A stretch of 64,000 bases of DNA. Origin: Symsagittifera roscoffensis (lineage: Eukaryota; Xenacoelomorpha; Acoela; Convolutidae). The translations under genes were made by a program, and so were the position numbers. The first letter of the stretch is position 1, and the number at the start of each line of letters is the position of its first letter. Below the pieces are notes generated by a model, which made no database searches, was not told the origin of the DNA, and was given only the letters and a program-made list of their open reading frames with translations. The DNA lies in the NCBI RefSeq assembly GCF_963678635.1, contig NC_087064.1, forward strand, positions 7,787,671-7,851,670, given 5' to 3'. Below are positions 10,601 to 22,600 of this stretch, in pieces.

Positions 10601-13600
10601 GACTGTTTTTTTATTTGATAAGAAAACTTATAAGACATCAGCTTGCTGTCTTGAATTAATTTCAAAATGCAATTATACTGATCATTTTTAATGAAATTGC
10701 ATGGTGGTAGTTAGTTGTAATAATAGGGATACTTGCCGAGGTAGTTGGCCTGCCAGCGTCTGTTGAGGGCGAGGTCAATGCGGATGGGGGAGAGGACCTC
10801 CATGGCCACAATCTTCAACTTGATCTCACTCCACTCTTCCTCCGGCACAGAGTTCAGCCTCTGTCGCAGCCGCCATCGCCTGTCACCACACAACACTCGT
10901 TACATCACATTACATCACACACACACACACACGCACGCACGCACGCACGCATAACATTACATTACAGTACTCAAAGTCAAACAAATCGGAGGAATACGGA
11001 ATAACTCATAGGCGAAGTACCGAATGGGCAAAAATGAATTGATTCGTTTTAATAAATGACTTTCTAAAGTTTTTGTTTTCGGTGGTTGCATTCAGTTGCA
11101 CGTGATAGCTGCTTGTATTGCTTAAAACGGTTGATTATTGTTTGATTTGGTTGATAAGTTTGAGATACATAAACGTGCATGTATCTAATTTTTAGCCATA
11201 TCAATTTCTCTCCTATCTCCGGTAAAAAAAAGATCGCTTCTTATCAAAAAACCAAGAAAAAACATGTTATTTTTTTTTTTAAAAGAAAGCTTCCTCTGCG
11301 AATACTTTTCGCATCAAAGAAAGAAGTGAGGCGTGACCATCCCGAATTAAATACAGGCGGCAAAATTTTACAGATTAGTTTGCCTGTTCTTACAGAAATG
11401 TGTGCTGCAACTTGGAGTGGAACTTATTCAGCGCAAAGGGAGCCACCGGCCACCTCAAAGTCTTCCCGTAGTCCCTCATGTCTCTAACAGCTCCAAAGTC
11501 CTTCACCAAACTCTGCAGATACATCTTGAACTTCCAGGCTCTAAACTTCCTCACTATTCTGAACATGGCATAGAACAGTCGGTATCTTTGGCGGGCAAGA
11601 GAGCCTCGCCACATTTTCTGGATGAGACGCACGATGGCAACTACCAGGGTCTCTCGCATCGTTTCCAGCTGAGAGTAGGCCTCCATCGTATGAATGTGGA
11701 TCATCTCTTTGCCAAACTTGCAGTTCTCAACCAGGCCAAGCAGATGCAACATTACCTGAATAGGCAAAACTGTCTGGTAATGGCCAGTATACACTATCAG
11801 CCCCTTTATAAAGTTAACCTATTAACATGCTAAAAATTCAAAAAAAAAGTATTTTTGACTAATGTTTATACTCAGTTATTTCACTTAATATCTTTACGGT
11901 TCAATCAGAAGCTCCCGTGAGCAAATTGGCTCTACAGATTAAAACCATAGCCAACTTACAGTTGGAAAAGAGTAATCAACGCAAGGAAACTGAAAAAAAA
12001 ACGGACTTGTTTTTTCAAGAGCCTTCAACTTTTGAATTTCGAAGAAAAAAAAATAGATGGTCTTAAAGCTCTTTGAATTTGTAGAAGAATTAATGATGGT
12101 CATTTTTTTGTTAAAAATAACCCAATTTGAGAAAACTGGATCAATACGTAAAACTTTTATTACATTTGATGATTAATTACCATTTTCGAAATCAGAAGTT
12201 AATCACTTTTTCGTAATATTTACACTTTTGCTGTTTGATAGACGAATTTGCCTTGTTTTAGCAAAGGAAATCAATTGAACTTAAGAAATCAGATGACAAA
12301 CTGCAACAAGGATAGCGGGTTACTGTGCAAGTACCACTATGTTCCGACCGTAGTCTTGAAAAAAATTCAAATTAGCGTCGTTTTTTCTGCATGGTTTGAT
12401 AAAAAATCTGAAGAAAAATAGAGCTGATCCATGTTCTTCATTCATAGTAAAGTAGGCCAATTAGAAAACAGTTTTTGTAGAAATTTGATTAGAAAAATGA
12501 AAAAAAAAATTCCAATTTTTTTGCAATTTTGTTTCAGTAAGTTTTTGAATTCCCAAATTGGCGCTAAAAAACTCCGAAAACTAACCCTACCTGAGAAAAA
12601 GTAAGTTTTTACGGCTTAAAATAAGCATAAATAAGCTTTTGTAAGCATGCTTTGCCTCACCGTATAGCTTGAAATTAGATCAAAATTCAAAATTTTCGAA
12701 CTAGTTTTTCTCGACACTGAGAAAGTTTTTTCAATTTTTTTTAATCTCTTCGAATCACCACTGAAAGGGCTTTAATATAAAAATTCACTCAATTCATTCC
12801 GACAATTATTTGTGGTTCCTGATAAATTCTTTCTAAAAGATCGGAACAAAAACTCAAATTTGAGCGTGAACAAATTTTAGACTTTTTTGGAAAAAAAAAC
12901 TCCTTCTTACCACCTAATTAAGAGTCTTCACTGCGTTCATTACTCTTAAAACCAAATGAAAGTTTTGGAGTCAACTGAAAGGCGTTCGAGCAATAAACGC
13001 CACCGAAATAGATCTTACAACTATTATTAGCGAAGATATGTGAAACATTCTACCTTGATAGCCTCTAGATTTCCTTTGCCCCTGAAGTTGGGCCAGGTGT
13101 ACTGTGTGAGCATCTTGTATCTAGCGAGGAATGAGTCCAGAGGCATGCTGAGAATGAATCCCTTCTGGCACTTGAGAGTGATCTCCTCTAGACACGCTCT
13201 CGCAGCCACGTCCGCCATGCTCTCGAATTGGTCTGCAAAACACGAATATCAAGAATATCACAAAAGGCCACAGCGGTCAGTGATGTCCAAAATAACTATT
13301 GTTTAACAATTGGTTTAAAAAATTGGTTTGTTAAACTGATTTAACCAATAACCAATTTTTTATAAATTGTTTTATCACTGTTCATTTTTTATAAATTGTT
13401 TTATCACAAAGCAAAATTGGTTAAACCGATCTATTTAAAAATATTTTAATTGTTTAATGCTTCAAAAATTGGATTAAACTTTTAAACTGGATATCACTGA
13501 CAGCGGTCGGATAAGAGTCAACGAAGTCAACTCATATATACAGGTCCAAAAAACCTACAGAAAGTTGTTAAAATATCAGCCTCTCAAATGAAAGGCCAAT

Positions 13601-16600
13601 GGTTCGAGGCTCACCATGATCCTTGGTCGTTGCTTATGAAAACAAGGAATAATTTTTTATAACTCACCTTTGTATTGCAATTAATTTCAGCAAAGAAATT
13701 TTTTTCACACTTTCAATGTCGTCCTTAATGAGCTTTACTTGAGCATCAAGCTTCGCTTTCAAATTAAAGTTGAAAAGCGTGCTTCACATATCGAACGAAC
13801 AAATATTATACAAATTTCAGTAGAGATCTGAAAGATAAAAATTGAAACTCGGAATTTATGACTACTGCATTTCAAAGAACCGCAAAAATGATAATTCACT
13901 TCGTCTGTCAACGCTTAAAAAATGCTTTAAGCATGGCCACATTTGCTCTCTAATCATCTCACCTGAACTGTTCGACTGGGATATCCTGGGATCAAAGCAG
14001 CATACGAAGTAGGAGTCCTTACTGTCAATCGATTTGCAGATCTGATTAGTGAACAACTTGAGCTTCGAAGCCAAAGTGTCCATCAATGCATTAGTCTTAT
14101 ACCTCTCCTGGCCCATGGTCGATTTGGTCATAGGGGACATGACAGATCGAAAGTAGTCCACTTTCAGCAGGTTCCCAAATGAACTCAGTTCGAAACTCTC
14201 TCTGGCAACGAAGTTCTGCGATGAATTTAACAGAATGTCTTTCAGGTCTGGTTGATGCTTAGCAGAATTATGGTGCAGAAAACCATCCACTGAAGCAATA
14301 GAAAACACATTAAAAAAATTTTTACACCTTACTTGATTTTTCTAAATTTATTCGATATTTGTGAAAAATCTTAAATTCAGCAAAAACAGATGCAAGACGT
14401 TTTCATCGGATAAAATGAAGCGACACTAACCTGTGTACAACACTTGTCCCCAGCTGTGTTTGATCTTGAAAGTGCAGTGTCGTGTGTTGTGAGGAGTGTG
14501 GTTGAGGAAAAACTTGTTGTCACTTAACTTCGCCTTCACAGACCTGTAGAAGGAGCGGTCGGTCACAAAACCAGCAGCTATGTTTCCTAAACACATCGAC
14601 AAAGCACTTCAAAGAACGATAAATAGTTGCTTCTCGTACATTCGGATATCCGTACTGGTCTGATTATTGAAAGAAAGAATAATAAACTCGCGCCATTTCT
14701 AATTTTGCCACTGGGAGCATAATTTCCATTTCATTTGTTAAATGAATATGTAGCGCGCTTCAAAAAATTAAAAGTCAAAAACTAAAAACAAATTTCAAGA
14801 CTTCGCCCGGAGAACAAAATCGCCACTTGAATAAGATAAAAATCAATTAATTCATCAATTTTTCCTAACAAAGATAGACTAACCGAGATTAACATTAATT
14901 CTTAAGACAGCAATTCCAAGGGCAAGCTAATCACTGCGTGAAATTATTGCAGAAGAGATATGTTTTAATACGACTCCAGGGCACCAGGGCAGAATATTTT
15001 GGGCAGAATAAGACAGATACCTTCGTCCAGTATGGAGAGCATGCCCTTGAACGGCTGTCCAATCAGATCTACCGTGGCACGGTTGCTCTCAAATCTGATT
15101 GGCTGCCACTCTAGTCCGTCCTTCTCGTAGAGGTGTTGGTTCTTGGCAACTGTGCTCTGTAGGAACTGCAAGTGCATGGCTTCATTGCAGTAGTTCGCAC
15201 ACAATTCCGCCAGTCCATTCACGTCTCGGTCTTTAAAGGCTTAAAACAAAACAGTCTCTATTAGGGGCTTTTCGCATCCATAAAGTTAACAATCATAACA
15301 AATAGTCATAATCCATCAAAATAATTTTTTACACAAAGGCGATATGAAGTTAAACACAAAAATTCGAAAGATAATCTGGCTCGTATGAAAAAAGATACAA
15401 TTAAATGAATTATTTTGAAGAAATCGTCGGCTGGAAACTTTAACTTTTTTGAATACCATAGATTAATTTTAAACAAACAACAACCTGTTCATTCGATTAA
15501 ACCTATAATATCAGATTTGGGACGGTCGTTTTCGAGAAAAGTCAAAAAATTTCAAAACAACGGTCACAAAAAAAAACATTTTTACTTCTCTGAGGGTCAG
15601 AAAAGTTGGGAGTACTCGTATAAGCAAATGAACTTCCCGAAGCCCTTTCTGAGAATTGAACCCAAAATCTCAGGTATAGCTAAAAAGTTTACGAGAATAA
15701 TCAAAAAGTTCAAAAAAACGGTCAAAAATCAAAAATTTAACTTTTCAGAGAGCGATAACTTCTTGTTTAAAACTTGTTGTTAGTGTCCGCTAATACAGAG
15801 GAGCTTATCACTACATATTACCTCATTGAGCTCACAATATCAGATTTGCGAGGTTAGTTTTCGAGAAAAGTCAAAAAGATCCACAAAACGGCCAAAAAAA
15901 ACTGACTATTCCACGGGCCATAACTTACGGTGCAAAAAAAATTTGGTCGTAGCCACTTCTGCAGGCAAGCTTTTGAAAACAGCCCTGTCCATTGAAAGCA
16001 AAAACTCATACTTGAGAACGGCAGTTTTCGAGAAAATGAAAAAAATCAAAAATATGGGTCAAATATTCCCCCAGAGGAACAGGCGCACAGAAGAATTAGC
16101 GGTCTTTCAATTGATACTCATTTTTTAAAAATCAGCAGAAGTTTGAAAGAAAAACTAAAATTTTTGCAAGATCTGAAAAAAATTCCCAGAACGAAAAAAT
16201 TAAATTTCAACAAACAGATTGGTAAACATACAACCAACTTAAAAAGTGCAGAGGTGAGTGCTAAGTTTGTGTTGATCTTAAAACGTCCAAAAAATAGATC
16301 ATTAAGCCGATGAAAAATTAAGCCGAAATAATTTTGGCCGAGAAATTTCTTTTGCGAAACAAAAAGAAGGAAATATGACAAAACGTAGGCAAAAATCAAA
16401 TATTAAAAACTCAGCCGACAATAGATGTTCTGACAAAAAATTGGCCGACAATTTTTTTCTGAAATTGATTATTTCCCCTTTGAAAAAAAAGGTCTAAGTC
16501 AGACTCGAACCCAGGACCTTTGCCGTCCCAGGCATATTCGTTACCTCTAGGCTGAGTTGCCCAGTGTCGCTTAAAAAATTGTATACATTATGAAACAAGG

Positions 16601-19600
16601 TAGAGATGAGTCCACACGTCCAGATTAGTCCTGTGGACAAATTTGTTCACGGCAAAAAAGTCTAGTACCCGGTTGCAATACACTTGCTTATCGCAAGGGT
16701 AAAAATGAACTAATTTGAAGAAATCGCCGGCGGAAAAAATTTTACAACTCTCAAAAAATCAATCACTTGAAACATAAAACGGACTCATACTACACTAGCT
16801 CAATGCATTTCTTTCTGATAGCTATTAGATGGAAAGGATAAGAAAAAAGAGAAAATTTTGGTCCAAAGTTTACCAAGAACATTCGCTGCAAATTTAAGAA
16901 CCAAATAAACGGCAAGTCCATTAAGAACACTAGGGTGTATTGAAGTGCACTTTCGAACAAACATACAAAACAGAATATGCAGAAAATCAATAAATCTACG
17001 AAAACCTATGAAAATAACCCAACTACATCAACCTTGTCATATATGGAAATGAAAGAATTTCTAAACGAACACCCGCCAAATAATTTATAGACAAACTAAG
17101 CAAGTCAAAATAGCAAAACTAAACTTATTGGAATTTTTTGAAGAACTTAAGCATTAAACAATTTGCTGCATATCACCTTGAATGCATTTAAAATGGAATT
17201 GCCCAGAAGCAATTTTGAAGCTAAGTTGCTTTAAATTTCCTGCAAACAATTTGAGAACAAAAAATCATAAAACACGCATTTAAAAAAAGCAAAAAAAATA
17301 CCTTCAAAAGTTTTAGCTGGTTCAAATACAAGAAAAAATAATTGAAATACAGTTACATTCTTCGAAATTAAATTAAATGAAACAATTGAATTGAATATAC
17401 AAATAAGTACCGAGGCTACGTCTCGGGTTCGACCTGCTACCTAGAGATTATGAGTCTCAAGCAATAACCACTCAGCCACGGACGCTAAATTAATCACAAA
17501 CACTAGCCACAAATGAAGCAGAGAACAGATTCTACGAAATTTCCATTGCTACAGATAGTGATTATCGCAAAAGTGGACACTTTAATCAACACTTATTTGC
17601 GAGTTAGGTTAGAAGAAAAGAAGGTTCGAAGTAATACACTACGCTGCTCGCAAGTGTAAAGAAGGAAAAGGAATGATGAGAAATCGTTATACAAAAGCAT
17701 TATTTTCATGTTTGAAATTTTGAATATATGCATTCATAATATAGGCGTTAAAGATAGGCATTCAAAATTTGGTACCAGAGTCTTATATATCTCAAAAGTA
17801 CATTTTAGGTAAAAATTCGTAAATAAGCCGACACAATTACTAACTTGCTAAAATACAAAAATGAACGAGAGCTCTGAAAGGAAGCCTAATACAAAGGCGA
17901 GGCTGATCTTCGCACCGCTTGTGATACAGCATCTGTTGGATGAGAGCACCAAGGTAATCAGTAATTAGCAAACAGAACTAAGAACGATGTTACAATTGAA
18001 GAAGGAAGTGGAAAAATGCTTTAAATTAATTAAGAATTTTCAATGTCATATGCGGCTGATTTTGGGCATTCAAATATTGGTGCCCGAATTTTGTCGATCT
18101 CAAAAGTACTATCAGACATTTTATGGGGAAAAAATCGGTAAATAGGCCGACAGAATTAACGGCGACAGTCAATAAGCTGAAATTCTGCCAAACATTTTTG
18201 TCAAAAATCATATTGTACAAAAGTGCATGTATTAACCATACAGGATCAACGATAGCTATTTAAATAGTGTATGCAATGTGGACTACAGAACTTCGGAAAG
18301 TAAACCGAGAGCTTAACCAACAACCATGAAGCCGAAAAATCATAAGCAGAAAATTAAAATCAAAACTATATAAATATACATACAATATTTTGAGTTCTAG
18401 AAAAAGCATGCAGTAGTAACTAGTACCCTAGTATGCGGAAATCGAATTTTCATGAAATTGAGCATGTCAGCATCATAAGTGATTCAACTGATTCTGCTAA
18501 ACTAGTTGTTAATCCAAAAAATAAAGTCTATATTCCGGTTTGATAACGCTTGCTCATCACAAACGTAGAAAAACACCCGACAAATAAATCGTCAAAAATT
18601 AGGACTAAATCAATTGAGCCTACACAAAAAAAATCAAATTAAATTTGAAATTTTTTTCAGCTGTAAACTCATTACTTCGTTAACTCCAGACCCACTAACA
18701 CCAGACCCAGAACTGGAGTTGGTAAAAGTTCAACTAGATGATGAAGTTCATGGTTAAAAGCTAAAACTAGTTAATTGAAATGGGCTAAACTTTCCAAAAC
18801 GTCTTTTGCTGACAAAAACTGACCAAACCAGAACAAGGAAACGTACTGTCCATCGAGACCAAGCTTGAACATAGACCTAGTTTTCATTCCACAAATTATT
18901 AATATTCGAAATTTTGCAACACTAACCAGGACAGTCAATAACATTGAGGGTGACAAGTGCTCCAAACTCCGCTCTGGGCATCTTCACAGACAGGCAGCTG
19001 TTGAACTTTTCCACCACCCACGTGAACGTCTTCTCATACAGACACTCGATCGTGTTTGGCAGCTCCTCACGAGCTTGCTCAACGGTCAAGTGCACTTCGT
19101 TCCTTTCTAAGCCTACACAGGAGCAATGAAAGCAATGCCATCCGCACTCATTTCAAATATTTTCAACTCAACCAGTAATTTTTGCCATGAATTTTAATAT
19201 CAGAAAGCTACAAAGCATGTCAAATCAAACCGAAGATATAAAATATAAAGAATTGAAGCTAAAGATGGTTTTTGCTACGTTTGTGAAACATGATAACAAA
19301 ATTCTTCGCCCACAAGTATCTGGACCAAAAATAGCACAAAAACAAGCAGTCTGGATAAAAAATATATGAATGTGTTAAATGTATAGATATGATAGTGACT
19401 AATAAACAATACTGACAACGTACCACTTTCGACCCTGTAACAGAGAAATCTGTTGACTTGTTCCGGCTTCAAACAGAGGAACTCGGCTATGGAGGCTATG
19501 ATGGCAGAGTCTGTGGGTTTGGACTTCTGGAACTCATCCAGCTCAAAGTCCACCTGCCCCAACAGAATGAGAGCCGCGATCACACTCCACAATTGGTCAA

Positions 19601-22600
19601 TTTCACGGTCACGGAGACCTTAACAAGCAACAGTCTTCTTATTAAGCAGTGACCCAATACCCAGGGACAATTCCCAAACTCATTGTGAACATGTTGAAAA
19701 ACATCCTCATTTTTAAGGAAAAAAAACCTGTATGTTCAAATCATACAGAATTGAGACACTAACCAATTGTATGTAGGCAGTGAACAAGTTCAGCATGCTG
19801 ACAAGTGTCAGCCAACAAGTTGATATTGGATGAGTGCTTGTTAGACAACGCCGTCAACTTGAACTTGTCAAAATCAGCTTCCAAACTCGAGTCGTCCCAT
19901 CTCATCTTCTCACAATTTTCCAACACAAAATAAAACACCAGGAAGTTGGTCTCCACGTCCATTGTGGCCTCGTTCGAACTCTTCCAAGACCCGATCAACA
20001 GACTGTTGATCTTCGCTCCAATTGGACTGCAGGTAGCATCGAAAATAAGCTCCAAGTCTGTGAGCGCGTTACTTATTTCCTCGTTCCTACTATTACGGGT
20101 GTTTTTGAAAAGGTCAAGTACTTTCAGACAAGACTCTATCTTAAGCAGCATCAGCTCTGAGTCAGATCGGTTGAACTTGTTGGCATGTGTGAATAAATAT
20201 TCATAGAAGTCATTTATGGCCAGTTCTCGGCCACGATGAGATGATCCATAGAAACTAACTGTAGTGTGTTTAAAATGTCGCCTCAAGTTTCCCAGAGCTT
20301 GTTCGCAAATTGCATGTGGATGTGCCGGAGACTCGAACAGGTATTTGTCTTCGAATTTAGAGAATTTGTCGTTTGATTTCTTCGTTTGTTCAGGCGATTT
20401 ATTTGAAGCTGATTCTTCGATTCGTTTTTCAAGGTGTGAGCTGGACGCGGATGGCAATGTGCAAACCAGGACTTCATTTCCAACATTCGTGTAGAAAATG
20501 CCTAAGCAAATAATAGAAAATAGATAAAATATATATCTAAACATAGCCAACAGACAAAGTTGGTTATGTAAAAACTACCGACTTGTTTTTTGAAACAATA
20601 CATGGCCTTAAAGCTTTTTGATTTTCTAGAACAATCTACGATAGACACTTTTTGGATAAAATCAACCCAATTTGAGAAAACTGGATCAGTAAGTAGTTTT
20701 AATTTCGATGGGAAATTCGATAACTAAGTTCCACTTTCGAAGCTTCGATCACGTTTTCCGTGACCTTTACTTTATGCTGTTCGATCGTGGAGTTTGCCTT
20801 CCTTTTAACAAAGGAAATAAATTGAATTTGAACAATATCAAACCGCAGAAAAAAAAGAAAAAAACAACAAATCATCAAGATCTACATAAGAGTCTGAACT
20901 ACGTTCATCGACTCTTGAAAAGTAGGTCGAGTAAAATAAATCAAATCGAGGCAAAACCCAGGGCTTCAGAGATTGCCTACTACTTCCATATCAATAAGTT
21001 TATTCATGTGTGCTACTTGGATTCATTCTCTATGAGTAGCCAATCTCTTAGCCTTGGATTTGCTTCGATTCAATAGTTTTTATTTGACCAGCTTTTCCTC
21101 GAGAATAACAACGCACAAGGAAAATCCATGTTGTGGCAACAAAGCCAACAAAACATTAGCAATTTATTTTAAACCGAGGTATCAAATGGTTCATCAGCTC
21201 TATAAAGTGACAAAAAGCAGCTCTATAAAATGCAATAACAAAAAGTAGAAACAAGCCTCGAATTAAAAAAAAACTCGGCTACGTCTCGGATTCGATCTGC
21301 GACCTGAAGATTAAGAGTCTCACGCACTAACCACTCAGCAAAGGACGCTTAAAAAACACAAACACTACCGACAAACAAATCAGAAAACTGATGCTATGAA
21401 ATTTCCAATGCTACCGATCGTGAGTATAGGCAAAAGTGCCATCAAATAACTTAACACTTTTAATGAACACTTTATTTTCGAGTAAGATTAGAAAACAGAA
21501 GAAGATTCGTACCAATACACTACGCTTTGCAAGTTGGCTAGTGTAATAACACCAATGAATATTAAAGAAAAAAAAACTTTCGAAAAATAAGCGGACAGAA
21601 CTAAAAACGATCGACCTCAAGAGCCAAAAACACCGATAAATTTTATCAACAGAAAGTTACTTTGCAAGAACTCTTAGCTTGCACCCAGGACACGTATGCA
21701 ACCAGTATTTCAGCCTTTTCAAAGACAGAGGCGAAGCTTCGCTTTTCAAACACTAGCGAGAACACGACAAAAAGCAGCTCTATAAAGTACAATAAGAAAA
21801 AGTAGAAATAAGCCTCAAATTAGTTAAAATTCGGCTACGTCTCATTCGATCTGCGACCTAGATATTATGAGTCTCAATAACTAACCACAGACGCTTAACA
21901 AATCACAAACACTAGCCACACAACGCAGAGAACAGATGCTATGAAATTTCAATGCTACAGATCGTGATTATATCAAAATTGCCACCAAAAAAAGTGAACA
22001 CTTTGGCTTGTTTTCACCCCCCTCACATTTGATGGTGCAAAATGGTTGCATGGTGCAAAAACCCAAAAATGTGAACAGATTTTCTCTTCATGCCTAACAT
22101 TGTAACATCACGCATTTAGCCGTTGTAGCATTTAAAACTATGAAAATGAAAAATTTGAAAAGTGGGAGAAAGTGGAAAAGAGCCACACTTTTAATGAACA
22201 CTTTTACTTGCGAGTTAACTTAGAAAAAAGAATGTTCGCACTAACAACTACGCTTCGCAAGCCCGCAAGTGTAACCATAAATACCACCTGCACTTCACAA
22301 ACACTAACGAGAACACAAAAAGCAGCTCGATAGAGTGCAATAAAAAAAGTAGAAATAAGCCTTGAATTAGTAAAAACTCGGCTACGTCTCGGATTTGATC
22401 TGCGACCTATAGCGACCTCGCGCACTAACCACTCCGCCACGGACACTTAATAAATTGCGAGCACTAGCCGCAAAAAAAGTAGAGAATAGATACTATGAAA
22501 TTTCTAAAGCTACAGATCTTGATTATAGCAGAAGTGAGTACTTCTAATGAACACTTTTATTTGCGAATTAGGTTTAAAAAAAGAAGGTCCGTACTAATAC

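Noticed and set aside
16498-16563. Second functional tRNA gene
   Set aside because: Box B is good but the acceptor stem does not pair, so it is only tRNA-like.
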